In this document: positions 45,705 to 58,561 of the stretch, one piece after another | Layout: each line of letters begins with the position of its first letter | Position numbering within the stretch: position 1 is the first letter of the stretch | Notes under the pieces: model-generated | The model's database searches: none | Seen by the model: the letters and a program-made list of their open reading frames with translations, nothing else | What the model was told of the DNA's origin: nothing | Translations under genes and position numbers: made by a program | From: Haemaphysalis longicornis | Taxonomy: Eukaryota; Arthropoda; Arachnida; Ixodida; Ixodidae | Direction: 5' to 3' | NCBI GenBank assembly: GCA_013339765.2 | Contig: JABSTR010001233.1 | Coordinates: forward strand, 99,838 to 163,837 | DNA length: 64,000 bases

Positions 45705-46619
45705 CGCTCACGTTCTCTAATGCCGTATTATGCTTAAAGTCCGATATCCTGTCGGGACTGGAGGTTAACCAAAAGGCAGTCGGCAGATTAGCACTGGGAG
45801 CTCACAGTAAGACTACAAATGAGGCGGTACAAGGCGATATGGGTTGGGCTTCATTTGAGGCGAGGGAAGCGCAAAGTAAGATACGTTTTGAGGAGCGGCT
45901 TAGACATTTAGATGAGAAGAACTGGGCAGCCAGAGTGCACAGGTACATGTACCTTAAAAGTGTGGACACCCAATGGCGGAAGAGGACGCGAAAGCTGGCG
46001 ACTAAATATATCTTGACCGCGGCAAATAAACAAGGGGGGGGGGGGGGCAGTTAAAAAGCAAGTGAAGGAAACAGAGACGCTCATGTGGAAAGAGAGGATG
46101 GAAAAGAAGGGATCGCTGGGAATCTACAAAGCAAGCAAAAAAGAGATCCGGAAAGAGAACTTTTATGACAACAATAAAGGTAGTGCGTTGCTCTTTGAGG
46201 CGCGGGCTGGCTGCTTGAGAACTCGAACCTACATGAGCAAATATTCGTCCCAGGATGATACATGTGTTGTATGTGGCAGGGATAAAGAAACAATCGACCA
46301 CATAGTAATAGGATGCCAAAAGATTCAGCCGGATAGAATTGGGGGGAAAGTCCTACTTCCTGAGGCACTGGGCTTCGCAATTGATGGAAGCATTAACTGG
46401 TCAGCAGTAGGTATTACTAAGCAGCGGCTACAGCATTGGTGGAAAAAAAGCAGGGAAGTCAATAAAAAAACATCCCAGCCAGGGTAGCGGCAGGGCAGAA
46501 TTAAAAAGAAATCCGAGTTGAGGGACTAAATTTAAATTCAAACTACTAAGATAGGCTAGATGGCGCACGCCGTCACCCCGATTCAAAGGGGAGGCCTTTA
46601 ATCATCATCATCATCATCA
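45672..46619 (+). mobile_element. 5'-truncated non-LTR retrotransposon with (ATC)n tail
   Basis: From 45672 the frame gives MVPALTFSNAVLCL, then AVGRLALGAHSK and GDMGWASFEAREA, the region after the RT domain, collinear with 52640-52830. A G-run near 46034-46047 breaks the frame. The second frame has DDTCVVCGRDKETIDHIVIGC, a CCHC finger near the C-terminus. It ends in a cat repeat. Confidence 0.85.
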
Positions 46620-47487
46620 TACGGCGGCCGCCGCGCGTTTGTTTACGTTACTGAACCTAGATGGCGCCACCATACCATGGCAAGCCGTATTTAATCCTGG
46701 CTTGTTTTTGTTCTGGGAGAAAATAATCATTTCATGAAACATAGTGCTCGCTCGACAAATATGGTCACGTACGTAATACACCGTGGCTTGCGTCAATAAG
46801 CCAGTGTCATCTAACCCCAAAGCCCCACAGTGCTGCGCAGCAAAATTAAGCATAATGAGCGCAGTACCAACAGCAGTATGCATCAGTACTTCTATGTTTA
46901 CTGTGCTTTCGTAACTTCCACTGTTTGTCCCACCATTCTAATTGCTTTAAAAAGAATGTTCCCTAAATTAAAACACAAATACCTCATTCTGCAAGCTTAT
47001 AAGCTCAGCCTAATTTGCGTTTGCTTTTGCCGGCCTCCGCCAATCGCAGAGCAGGCTGGTATGACATCATAGGTTCTGTTGCGGGAAATGAGCATGTGGG
47101 TCGCATGGCCATTCCCTATTTTCCTAATCCATGGTTGCCAGATAAATTGTATTCAGCCTTATAAAAGTTGTTCCGTAATTATTTAACTAAAACAAAGAAC
47201 TGAAGCAGAATAGTTATAAATAATTGCCTCAGTAATTAAAACTAGCTTTATAAAAAACTTTTAGTGTAATTAAGCTCTAATTAGCGGAGAAAGAGTAAGT
47301 GCGTAGTTCAGTTTTGGTTTCGATTTTCTTTAAGGGTGCTAGGAAGTGCCGAGGCCCTTGCGCCTGACTTGCGCTCCAGTCTCCAGCTCAGATTTGCGTA
47401 CGTACAAAATGTGTACAACTGGTACAACTCGGATGCACGCGCTGAGCAAGTGCCTCCCCGGGCGCTTGCGGGGCTGTCAAGCACCCT

Positions 47488-49458
47488 ATCTATTGGCGGT
47501 GAGATGTTTGAGTGGCGCCCCCTGGCTCTGACGTCGGCTTAGGGATTCGCGCCGCTGTCGTCTGCTACACTCCGCTTGTGAGGGGCAACAGTGCCTGGGC
47601 TAGAAATCGCCCGCTTCGTTGCTGTAGTGCGTTAAAAAGCGTATTTCTAGCGACTCAGTTATTTTGCCAGCTTCTGACGCATCTGAATAATTTGAAGCTG
47701 TATCCCCCACAAGTTTGCAACACACGAAGAGATAGAGAACAACTTTCTTCAGAGTATCGGTCAGAAGATCGTGTGTAACTCGTCCTTTCTTGCTTATTCG
47801 CGAGGATCAGCGACCAGAGCTTCTCGATAAGTATTGAAAATGCGTAGGCTTCCCTGCAGTATTTTTGAGATGCTCCTATGAAGACTCAACAGTCTAATAC
47901 TACGTACCAAGCAGCGGCCTCTACACGCTCATCGCACAGCAGGAAATAAAGCGGCTTTCTTCTGTTTCTTTCGTTGTTGTCTTGTATCGGATTAATGTTT
48001 CTTGCTTTTTTTTCTGCCCAACGCATTAATTTTTCTGCGCCGTCACCAACTTCTTATTAGGAGGTTTCGGGATGTTTGGGAGCCTCACAAACGTAGTGTG
48101 GATATTTCCTTCATTTTGTATGGCATACATTCCCTACTTCACAAATTGGCTTTCATTACGGCTGCGTGCAAGAAGGTGCATATCCGCAGCGTGCTTTGTT
48201 TATTCACATGCAAATACAATGAGAAGGTTTGTGCTACGCCACCGCGATCGCGCCCTAAACAACGTGGCCCATAGTACTCGAAGGCGGCTTTTGTGCTCCG
48301 AATTTCTATAGTAATTATATCGTTATCATAACGAACTGACTCTCAACTCGAACAATGATGACATGATTATGGCGTTGAAGGCATGATATACTCGCTAACT
48401 AACGTAATAAATAGTATACCCGCATACATTACAAGACTCGAAACCGAAGAAGAATTCTAAGTAGCTCTTTATTGCTTTTCAATCCTTCCAGGCGCGAAGA
48501 ACAAATCCTATTCTACTCGGGATGGCGTTCTATGATTTGAAGAAAATTACTTTTACTCTCTTGTCCTGGACTGAGGACCCGGCCCACTAACCAGATCGAT
48601 TTAATTTGTTAAACAAAGTTTTCCCCTCCTCCCCTTGCTCCTCCTCCTCCTCTTGAGTGCAGTTTTCCTATAACGCATATCCGAATATCGGGAAGATATG
48701 GCTGTGCAAAATGTTCCGAAATATCCCTCCAGGTCTTAACAAACATATATGTGTTACTATAAATTTAACGAAGACGTGACTCGTTTTGCTCAATAAACCT
48801 CCGTACTGGTTAGATGCCTGGTATAGAATCAGCACGCGCGTATATACACACTGGGTTATTTGGAACTCAACCTACAGTTTTTGCAGTCTATAGTGCATGT
48901 CGGCAAACTTTCATGCCTTGACAACGTAAAGTGATGTGACAAAACGCGTTCGAGCGTTCGGCAAGGTTGCAAAAACTGTTTTACCTTACATATGATTACC
49001 GGGAATCGTGATGCCTTCTGCCAAAGCCGACCTGCAGCCCTGAAGGCCTAGAATTTGTTTTGGTCTTCTACTTTCGCTGTTGTCGGTTATTAGCAGCTGA
49101 CTGTTCCTTTTGTTCGAATGCTACATGAGAAGCTGACGCCTATCTCCGACTCTTCGCGCTCCGCACAGAACCGGCTTCGCAAGGAATGGGGTGGCGCCGG
49201 CAATGTTTCTCCCGTAGCGGTATCCAAAACTATACTTTAATTGACACCATGAGCTAGTGTATGCGATTTTAAGCCTATTATTATGATAAAAAGTTACCCA
49301 CACGCCAATTCTGGTGCGGACAAGCATCAGACGTTGACCGAGCGCAAAGAAACAGCAGGGAGAGCGATCCTGAGTGAAGCAGACGACAAATGCGAGAATC
49401 CCTAAGCTGACGTCATGGAGGCGCGCTTCGCAGCGCCGCCTGTGTTCGCGCTCACCGC
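47488..49458. mobile_element. TIR element of about 1.97 kb with about 90-bp arms
   Basis: Left arm landmarks attggcggtgag, gacgtcggcttagggattc and gtcgtctgct reappear inverted on the right as agcagacgac, gaatccctaagctgacgtca and ctcaccgccaat, in mirror order. The arms contain CRE-like gacgtc sites. The interior is AT-rich with no recognised transposase. Confidence 0.7.
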
Positions 49459-50539
49459 CAATTGCCCCTGAACTGACGCCGGAACAGCGATTCCGATGTG
49501 ACCTTGACTACCGCAAGTTCACTACAGGCTACGGAGTGGCAGCCAGCGATCGTTCTCGTTGGAAGGGAAATAAAAGGAGCTTTTATAATCGTTCGGTTCC
49601 GGTTGTTTTATTATGGAACTTCTTACAGCTCTCCGTGCTTCGAACTTTCGCGCAAACGGTCGTGAGGGTAGAACGAAAAAATGGGTAACGAAATGCGGTT
49701 GCTTTTTTCATCAGTCACAATAAATCAATAAGTCAATGTTCTCTCCTCGCGCGCTCTGTGCGGTAAATTACTGCCCATTCAATACTGCGCATTCAGTCCC
49801 GCAAGCTCTCCCTTTGAAGTGGTGGAAAGCAGCTAGAACTTGACGAATACAGACAGAAAGGAAAACGGGACACGCCCCGGACTGTATTTCGCATACTCCC
49901 TTGGCATGCATTCTTCCACTCCGTTGGCCTGCGATCGACCGCGCTCTTTCGTTCCTGTGCTTCAAAGCGCCGCGACTCACCTGCAATATCAGCGTTGGCC
50001 CATGCGATGTTTTTTTTGTGTGCGTCAATAAAGATTTTACATTGAGCTAAAGCCACAGTCCACTTCACTTCGTTTGAAAAGCATTGAGCGACTCGCAAAA
50101 TGTCACAGAATGGCACATAAAGCGGCACAGCGCAAAAATGCACGCAGATCATACGGAGATTCATTTTTCTGTGCGCCCAGTACGGATCAGCTGATTCCTT
50201 GGCGTCCTCGTGCATGCGATCAGTCGCATTCGAGCTTGCGCGCAAGTGTTGTGTGAGCGTTGCCACATCTTGCTCAAATGGTCTCAGTACATAAAAGTCA
50301 CAAGTACGCTAAACCGAAAACACGTCGGTTACCTACCCACAGGAGATAAACAACGCAATGCTGTCGACACCGCAAACAAAATCCGCCTGGGTAGCGGTCC
50401 GCCATGTTACAATTAATCCCCGCATGCTTCGCTAGCCGGACGCGGAAACGCCACAGTAGCACGTTGCCAGATTACAACCCATCGCTTTCGCCGTTTTTTG
50501 TAAGCAAAAGCTCAGCTGGCAACGTTCAAATCGTTGTAT
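49459..50539. other. Gene-free stretch
   Basis: No gene, RNA or repeat border was recognised. Confidence 0.4.
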
Positions 50540-53500
50540 CATGTCTGAAAATGCACAATATGCACTTGCATCAGGGAGGATCTCCGTGCCCTTAGGCAGC
50601 AGCATGAGGTTCTCTTAGTCGGTGATTTCAACGGACACCTGGAGGACCTGGATGGTCGCACAGATGCAAACGGGAGGCTGCTTTTGGGCCTTGCCAGCCA
50701 GGAGAAGTTGACCATTGCCAACCTCACTGGGAAGTGCCTGGGCTGTGTCACGGGGTCGATGAGGGACAGACAGTCGTGTATCGACTACTCTCTGCTCTCA
50801 GAGAGGCTTTACCAAAGGCTGGAGTCTATGTGTATAGATGAGGATGGAACAGAGAGCCTTGGTAGTGACCACAACCACCTACTGCTCACCTTTCGGGTTG
50901 GGCAGCAACGGAAAGTCCAGCAGCCAGAGTCCCCACGAGCGCCACGGCCAAATGAGCATGAGCTGCAAAACATGGCCGATGAGCTGGAGAGACGGGCGCA
51001 TGTCGTGTCCTCCTATGAGGAGCTTGAAACACAGGTGACTATGGTGCTTGCGGCGTATACGAGTCGCAACACACGACGCCGCCGAGCAAAGGCGTGGTGG
51101 AACAAAGACGTTGCAGCGGCAATCAAGCGGCGGAAGGAGGCTAGCCGAGCCCACCGGCATGCTCGTCGGGGCGGTGACTCAGCAGCCATAAACCACGCGT
51201 GGGAGATTTTCCTGCAGTGTAAGAAGGAGGCAGCTGCACTCGTCCAGCAGTCAATCCACCGAGTATCAACAGAAGGGTGTTGGAGGACCTCAAGGCATCT
51301 GGGCAGCAGGCACCGCAGCGTTTCTGGAGGGTTGCGGCACGTTCGGGCAGGCCGCGCCAAGGCAAACTGCGCCGATCGACAGAAGAAGAGGCCGTGGATG
51401 GGGTGAACTGCCTGCCAATCCTGGAAGAGTGGCTGCTAAAACTGCAGCAGCCCACTGGTGGTGTGTTGGCAGTCGAGCGAATGGGCCACACGTTCCTGCT
51501 TAATTCGGGGGAGGAGGTCCCAGATGCGGAGTTGCGCCAGGTGCCATCGAGTGGGGAGCTGCAGCGAGCAGTCAAGAGAATGCACGCAGGGACAGCATGT
51601 GGCTTGGACAACATTCCCATGAGTCTGATCAAGCTACTTGGCCCAGAGATGCATGAAAAGATGGTGGACCTCATTGCGCAAGGTGCTGGTGGAGGCACTG
51701 ATTCCAGTGGCCTCGAGACGCAACAAGGTGTCGCCTTTGTACAAGGGGTCAGGTGATAGGCGGGACCCGGCAAACTACAGGCCCATAGCAGTGACACCGG
51801 TACTGTACCGAGTCTGCGTGCAGGTGGTTAGGGAGCGCCTCCAGAGCTGGGCTGAACGCAAGGGTGTGCTGGGAGAGCTGCAGACGGGTTTCCGGTCTGG
51901 AAGGCGTATCGAAGACAACTTGTTTGTACTCGCCCAATGCGTCGAGATCGCCCAACAGACTCGGAGACCGCTGTATGTGGCTTTTCTAGACATCTCCAAG
52001 GCCTACGACTGCGTTGATCGGGCATTCTCTGGTCCATCCTGCGCGAGCTGGATCTTGGGGACCCAAACTGTGAGCTTTTGCAGGCGCTGTATGCGGACAT
52101 GACTGCAGAGGTGGAGTGGCAGGGGTGTACAACGGCACCGGTGCCAGTGCGACGGGGACTCCGGCAGGGTTGTCCCCTGTCACCACTATTGTTCATGGTG
52201 TACGTGGCAGGCGTGACTCAGCGCTTGGAGGCATCGGGGGTTGGTTTCTCCCTGGAGCACTACAGGGAGGGTCAACCAGTGCGGTGTACCATCCCGGCGT
52301 TGGTGTATGCGGACGATTTGCCTGTTTGCGGACACCCCGGAGGAGCTGCAGAAGCTCCTGGAGATCTGCAGCACAGAAATGACCCGGATAGGCTTGCAGT
52401 TCAACCAACGAAGTCCATGGTTATGGCATGGGGTGCCGAACAGCCGGAGGCGTCGTGGAGTCTTCAGGGGGGCACAATCAGGCTAACGGACACAGTGAAG
52501 TACCTGGGCGTGACTTTGACCAGTGGGTGCGACTACATGGCTGCTCACGAAAAGGCAGTACGGGTGAAGGCGGCTAGGAGCAAGGGCATGTTGGGCCGCC
52601 AGTCGCTTTGGTCTTTCAACCGGTACGAGGTGATGAGGGCCTTGTGGAAGATGGTGGCAGTGCCTGGACTCACCTATGCCAACGCGGTCCTCTGCCTCTC
52701 GACGGGCGTAAGGGAATTCCTGGAAAGGTGCCAGAGGGGTGTTGGCCGGCTGGCCCATGGGGCAGGGAAGCAGATCCCGTTGGAGACCATTCAAGGCGAA
52801 CTCGGTTGGTCGAGTTTCGTGGCACGGGAGGCAGTGGCGAAGAGCCACTATGAGGACAGACTCCTCCGCCTCCCAGACACGAGTATTGCCCGCCGAACCT
52901 TGCTGCATGTCGTCTACACCAGTTGTGCCACCAGGTGGTGAAGCGGTCGGCCGCACTTCGCCGCAGGTATGGCCTGCCAGCCTTTTCGCTCGCAGCGACG
53001 GACAAGTGCCTGACTGCCCATGCCCGACGATCCGCGTGCAACAGGTGGAGGCAGCGGATCGGTACGCTGCCGAACGCAAGTCGGCGCTGACGCGTTCTAA
53101 GAGAGAGGGAGATCCGTCGAGAGGGCCTTCGACAACTGTGGGGCAGCGGTTTGCTGCCGAGGCACGAGGAGCTTGCTGCGTTACACGGGTGTGGAGGGCG
53201 CGTTTCACGGGTGAGCTACAGACTTCCTGTGCCTCTGTGGGGAGTGCGACGAGACTCTGGAGCACGGATCGTCGGGTGCCCCAACATAACCCCCCCTGCC
53301 CGGACGATGTCGCTGCCCACCGCCCTGGGTTCCGGATTGGCGGCGATGTAGAGCGTGAGGTCATCAAGGAGGTTGTACTAAACTATAACCTCCTTGGAGG
53401 TCATTGAAGTGACGAAGAGGCGGCTGGAGTTTTGGTGGCAAAACTGTGCGCTGGGGCGAAGGCTGTGAGAAAACCTACAGGGGCGCTGCTCTTCGGAGCG

Positions 53501-53625
53501 ACGCAAGGAGATACCTTTTTGATATTTTTTCTTTGTGTTTTCTTTTTTTGGCTTGGTTGCGCGTTTTAGCTGCGACAGCCCGTTTCAAAGGGCACAGCCA
53601 CAATCACCATCACCATCACCATCGT
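50540..53625 (+). pseudogene. Non-LTR retrotransposon, endonuclease end plus RT, multiply frameshifted
   Basis: Order on plus: the end of an APE-type endonuclease (VLLVGDFNGHL near 50615; SLGSDHNHLL near 50862), a linker, then reverse transcriptase with DPANYRPIAVTPVLYR (51769), GFRSGRR, VAFLDISKAYDCVD, RRGLRQGCPLSPLLF (52150) and the catalytic YADD (52309-52320). A CCHC-type C-terminal end follows (LCGECDETLEH near 53235), then TKRRLEFWW. Frame changes near 51300, 51700, 52030, 52325 and 52410 make it inactive. A catcaccat run (53600-53622) is the likely 3' tail. It is the longest relative of the fragments at 13246, 43045 and 45672. Its clade is not settled. Confidence 0.88.
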
Positions 53626-53744
53626 CTGCCACTGTGTGCCGCCACTCTAGCCGTACGGTTCCAATGGATTGGCTCAGCGGCGCGCTTTCCCTCTAGAGTC
53701 AGTATATTATCTCTATGGCTCATGGGGCTTAGCGCCGTCCATGG

Positions 53745-56686
53745 AGGTATGGTCCCTAGAAATTGTGCTAGTTTGCCGTCCGCGCGCTTTCTCTATGGGA
53801 AGGCGTGTCCGCGCCGCTGATGCACGCACAGCGCTGCGCAGAGGGCGCTGCTAGCAATCGGAGCGCCCGAGCGGCCGGAGTGAGAGCGGCCGGCTGGCCT
53901 GTGCCGCGCGCTACTGCCGCGGAGCGCGAGCGCGCATCGGGGTTTGTTCGCCACTTAGAGCGGTGAAATCGAATGGTACAAGGTACATCAGCTCACAATT
54001 GAAGGTACGATAGCACTATAAGACCTTTTAGTTTCACGCCCCGAGTTTTTCGCGAATTGGAGCCTCTTTGCGGCCGCTGAATTTCGCGAGTGAGAGCGAA
54101 GGATGAAACCGCACCAACTAGCGTAGCCGTTTCACTACCACCGCGTGAACCATTATAAAAGTGAAGCTTTCTATGTCTTACTGATGGCCTATGCCGCCTC
54201 GAAAAAGACTGCAGGAAAGCCAATTGTCTCTGACGACGGTGCTGTTCGTGAGTAAAGTGAGAGGGGGAAAAAAAACGCTTCCCGTGGTCAGAATCGAAGC
54301 TGGCTCCATCGCATTTTGAAGCCGACGTCTATCTCAATGCGCATTTCCAACATGGTCAAAGCAGTTTGGATTTGGAGAGGAGTGCAGTCAGAAAAATTAT
54401 CCACTCCTCCACTCCGCAACGATGGTTGAACACGAAGCTTTCTTCGCGTGAAATGAAACGGCAAAGGGTCGATGTCAAATCCGGCCCGATCATATAAGTC
54501 CAAAATGCGTGCGAGCCAAAGTGAAAGCTCAATGAGTCAAATTCAAAACTCAGACGACTAGGAATCGCTCACAAGAAAGCTTCGCGTTCAACCATCAATG
54601 TTCAGACAGTGAGATCCCGTTCAAAAAGAGCTCCCTGCGGCACCAGAAGCTGCGTTTGTTTACATCGAAACTACCGGGTCATTCCCGAACGTCATTGACG
54701 GTGACAAGCACGCAGACGGCTGGTAGGCTGACAAAAAGAAAAGTGGAAAGCTTGAGTAAAATGTTGTGCCAGCAAAAAACGTGTTCCTATATACTTTGGG
54801 CAGAGTGCCGGGGGAGGGGGGATAAAGCAAGGTATATATGGTCATGACAGTATAAATAAACCTCAATATTTTTACTCCTTGGTTTCAAACAGCCGCGGTT
54901 ATAATGATTGGCCATAACACAAATATTCACCCGTTTTGCTTTCCCGCGTGCGTCTCGCAATTCCCTCTGAGTGTGTGGGTTACCAAAAAGAACCTGTGCA
55001 ATGAGGAATGCAAGCGAAGTTACTGATTTGCAGCCGGGTGTTATTAAAAATCAGTTTCACGTTTCAAATCGTGGTATTCACGAAAATTACAGGCACGCAA
55101 AAGAGGTTTGATAGTACCCAAATTTTTGAAAATTTCGAGGTAAGCGGAGTGTTGGGTTAAGCGAAATGCGAAAAATGTATGGCCAGATCACTGGAATAAG
55201 AGCTAGTGCTGGTAACAAAGCTCCAAAGCACAGTCACAGGGACGCTTCCGGAATACAGGCAAAAATAATTTGCAGAAAAAAAAAATTTTTTTTTTAGGTA
55301 TTGCGGAAAAAGAACTGCGTGATGCTCGCCTGTTTCGCCTTCGCATCTGGTCCCAAAAAAGTGTTCTCGAGCTTCTCAATGCCGCATCAACTGTTGGTCG
55401 CCAACGCTATATTCTATCTTGCTGTGAAGCAGGCAAAGCATATGTTTTTCTTGTTCCTGCCGTTTTTGGCACTTCTTGAGACACGTCGTCGTCCACATGA
55501 TCAGAAGCGTCTTCCCCAGCTATATCAACAATGTAGGCGTCGGACAGCACTCCGCTAACGGGACATCGGCCGCGCACAGTGCGTACCCCGCGCAAATTTG
55601 CCGTTCGCGACGGTGTTCGGCGCGTAATGGGAGCTAAGCTTTAACCGAGAGCTTATCAGCTGCCTGCAGCGGATGTTGCATTGCGTCCTCTTTGTCAACA
55701 TTTCGAGATATCCGTGATCCCCGAAAGACGTTTCGAGACAAAGGGTGGAAAATGTCGCCTATGGCAGGTATATGCACGGCAAAAAAAGGTTTCGACTTAA
55801 CCGGTATTTCGAGATATCCGAGTTCGAGTTATGGAGAAATCACTGTATCTGATGACTGAAGGTGATAAAACTTCGTATGCATGTGCACACGTCTTGTTTT
55901 TTATTCGGCATTTACATTTAACAGATTCCCAGTTGACTGGACGTAACTGAGGGGGCCGCGAAGACGTGCGCTTAAGGGCCTCCAGATCAACGATGCGAAA
56001 GGTCAGAAGGCACCGGTTCGAGCTGCTTTATTTACATACACGTACAGGGGACAACATCTTGGGAAACTTGCAAAGAAAGACGGTTCCAAAGAGCCATACA
56101 AAAAAGCGGAGCGCCGACACACCACACACACATTTTCACGCGCTGACTAATCCATCAGTTAACAACGGCGGGGGTATTCACAAAGAACGGTTGTTTGCTT
56201 GGTAATGTAGCTGAAGTCCCGCATGATGTTTCCAAGCTGGAAAACGATGCCGTGCCGGCAGTGTTCCCGAAGCCCCCGAGTATGTGTCGAAATCGAAATA
56301 GCGTAGCGACACGATTCCGCGGTTTTTACAAGGCTCGATCCTTCATAATACGCGAAAACGTACTCCTGTCACTTCACGCTTCGGTTAAAACTCTTCGTAC
56401 TGGTAAGAACCAACTTATTTGGCTAATCTGGTTTGTCGACAGAAACGGATAGGGTTCGAAAAGGGGCAGTTAAAATGGGCTGAACCCGCCCAGAAATAGG
56501 GCAGAACTACGAAGGCAGCAGCGGCACGGCAGAGCGCCGTCCGCCGCTGCCCATCGCGCCGGCCGGCCACCGCGCTCCGATTGACTGCAGCGCCGCCGCT
56601 GCATGCATCACGGAGGAGCCCCCTTCGCGGCCGGCGGACGGCAGACTAGCACATATTTCTAGGGACCATACTAGAAGCGTTGGCGC
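53745..56686. mobile_element. TIR element of about 2.94 kb with about 190-bp GC-rich arms
   Basis: tatggtccctagaaattgtg then ctagtttgccgtccg at 53747 mirror cggacggcagactag then atttctagggaccata at 56636-56671. Similarity extends inward through aatcggagcgc and cggccgg blocks. No transposase was recognised. A Tigger-like element (55093-55845) lies inside. Confidence 0.65.
55093..55845 (+). mobile_element. Tigger-like element, family T copy 2
   Basis: Collinear with the minus strand of 32731-33442. The right end is cactg-ta at 55841-55847, with tcgagttatggagaaat before it. It retains the far end that copy 1 lacks. The left boundary is approximate. Confidence 0.65.
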
Positions 56687-56744
56687 ATGGCGTGCAACGC
56701 GATGGGTGGACGAAACGTTTTCGCTGTTTCGCAGTTTTGTATCC

Positions 56745-56825
56745 GATTCTAACGCGCATGCGATTTTCGGCCTATTTTTTCGGGAAAAAGTGCGCGTTAA
56801 AATCGGGTAAATACGGTACGGTAAA
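56745..56825. other. Possible TA-element end
   Basis: The complement reads taccgtatttacccgatttt, a style shared with accgtatttttgcgcatata at 33649. It is a short piece only. Confidence 0.3.
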
Positions 56826-58044
56826 ATTTGGCCACTTGGATATCTTAAAGTGCGCCGAAAACCTCGTCACATGGGGTTTTTTTTTCGCCTTATCTAAAAA
56901 ATCCCGGGCCATCTCCACTACCGTGAAACCTGGGGAGGGGCGAAGCATGCAGTGTATAAATGTATTCTTGACGCCTTGGCATTTTTTCCAATGGAGATGA
57001 AACCGTTCGGGGGTAGAGGTATATACGGGTTTGCTGTAAAGGTCTCTGGTCTTTGAAGGACGAAGCTCTCTAGCGAGAGGCGTACACAAACGTCCGGGGT
57101 TGTCTTTTAATATGTGTTACGAGCAACTCAGTGTCAGGCGTAAACGACTGTCCCAATTTTTTTTTACTACACATTACGTTCTAGCGTGAGGCATAAACAA
57201 GTTTTGAGTATTAGGAATTGAACAGGCCCATAGCAAGAAGATATGTGTGCCTGGGGGGCCAGGAGACTTGGCTAGGTCCGATCAAGACACCACACTACCA
57301 CTGGCTGCAGGACGTCCCCGTACCGTACAGATAAAATGACGCCTTGCTGGTCACGTCATAACAAAACTGTGACACTTCGGAGTCCTCCTTTTGGAGTCTA
57401 CAGGACAGCAGAGGCCTACTGTGGCAAGAAACGTATAGATATGTTTTTGCTCAATCTTCACCAGTGGTCAGAACTGGGAGCTACCCAAATTACGCAAGAA
57501 AGTTACGAGAGGCGACTAACGTGGAATCCATAGGAGACTTCCCTGCCCACGGCCATCTTGCGTCAAGGGTTCTCACAGAGACCCAGCACGCAATGCCCTT
57601 TCCCAACAAAGTTATCACATGGCTTCCATATTTAATGTAGTGAGCACAGTTTCGTATTTATCTGACTTCCAAATCCTCATTGCAATAACTGCGGGTATGC
57701 AGCAACCATTCAGAATACCTATCTCATAATACGATATCCTTCATATTCCGAGCAACTGGCAACACCTTGTTTTAAGGCCACTTACATTTTCTTGGATCCT
57801 GGCCGTGCTTTCAGAATAGCAAAATATAAACATACCTTTCCTTTTTTGTACGCGACACTTACACCACCAGAACACTCCAGAAACCATCCACTATCACGCA
57901 CGATTTTTAAAACATTAAACCACTTATTCTTTAATTTTCATTTATAATATTTGTATTACTGTAAAAATAACACTTCATACAATATAATTCTACTTCTTAA
58001 TTTCCCCTTCAATGCCATTGCGACAATTGAGGAAAAGAGCTGAC
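56826..58044. other. Gene-free stretch, would be SHMT intron
   Basis: I looked on the minus strand for the next SHMT exon (expected RYYGGTE start) and did not find it. AT-rich and unassigned. Confidence 0.45.
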
Positions 58045-58246
58045 CTCTGCCCGGGGTATCCCTCGGAGTACTTGTTGGTGAGGCAGGTGCCCAGGCACTG
58101 GGTGACCGCCAGGCTGGTGAAGTTCTCTGAGGCGATCATCTCCAGGCCCCGCATCTGGCGCTGCTTCTCCTTCAGGATCAGGTCATGGAGCTCATCGTCG
58201 CACTGCTCCAAGCTCTGCTGCATGAATCCGGGCTCCATGGCTGATC
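58045..58246 (-). CDS. SHMT: Serine hydroxymethyltransferase, first coding exon (solitary)
   Basis: SHMT is a PLP enzyme that moves the serine hydroxymethyl group to tetrahydrofolate, giving glycine and methylene-THF. The exon starts after tctttcttcccacag (exon from 58246), with an ATG at 58238 in good context, and ends cagag/gtcagc at 58045, phase 2. The 64 full codons run MEPGFMQQSLEQCDDEL, then GLEMIASENFTS and TNKYSEGYPGQ, the standard SHMT N-terminal region including the conserved catalytic Glu in YSEGYPG (residue 59). There is no mitochondrial presequence in this exon, so it resembles the cytosolic form; a mitochondrial isoform could come from an upstream exon in frame. No further SHMT exon was found in the window. 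Confidence 0.88.
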
Positions 58247-58334
58247 CTGTGGGAAGAAAGAGCATCCTGGGTAACTAACTTACACTGGGACACTAATTGC
58301 AGCCTACCTTGGTAGCTCAGAAATCCAAATTTTG

Positions 58335-58557
58335 TTGGTTAATGCGCCGAAGCTACCCCTGGGCTGAGGCATGCCATAGTGAAGTGCTCCGGATTAATTC
58401 TGACCACGGGGGATCCTTAACGCGTGCAGAAATCTCAGCACAGGGGCATTTTCGCTTTTTGCCTCCTCTGGAAAGCAACTCCATCTGGCCAGGATCGAAC
58501 CTGCAATTTTCCTTGGGCACAGCAGCACAACACATAGCCACTGAGACACCACACCGG
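58335..58557 (-). mobile_element. Degenerate Ruka-like SINE
   Basis: gtgctccggattaattctgacc, then gggcattttcgctttttgcctcc, then aggatcgaacctgca and tagccactgagacacc follow the Ruka order with about 20 percent or more divergence. No clean duplication flanks it. Confidence 0.75.
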
Positions 58558-58561
58558 GTCT

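Larger units (their letters stand above)
43187..47135. mobile_element. Family A MITE split by a 3.3 kb insertion
   Basis: 43187-43362 matches the reverse complement of 7987-7815 (ccatgaagacaa, gtgttttatagtgccccc, ttattcactgagaaatta). The match resumes at 46638 (agatggcgccaccat, aagcttataagctc, tatgacatcataggttctg) and runs to about 47135. The original far terminus is lost. Confidence 0.8.

Noticed and set aside
49793..50266. 157-codon minus-strand frame
   Set aside because: No family resemblance or splice context; composition is ordinary.
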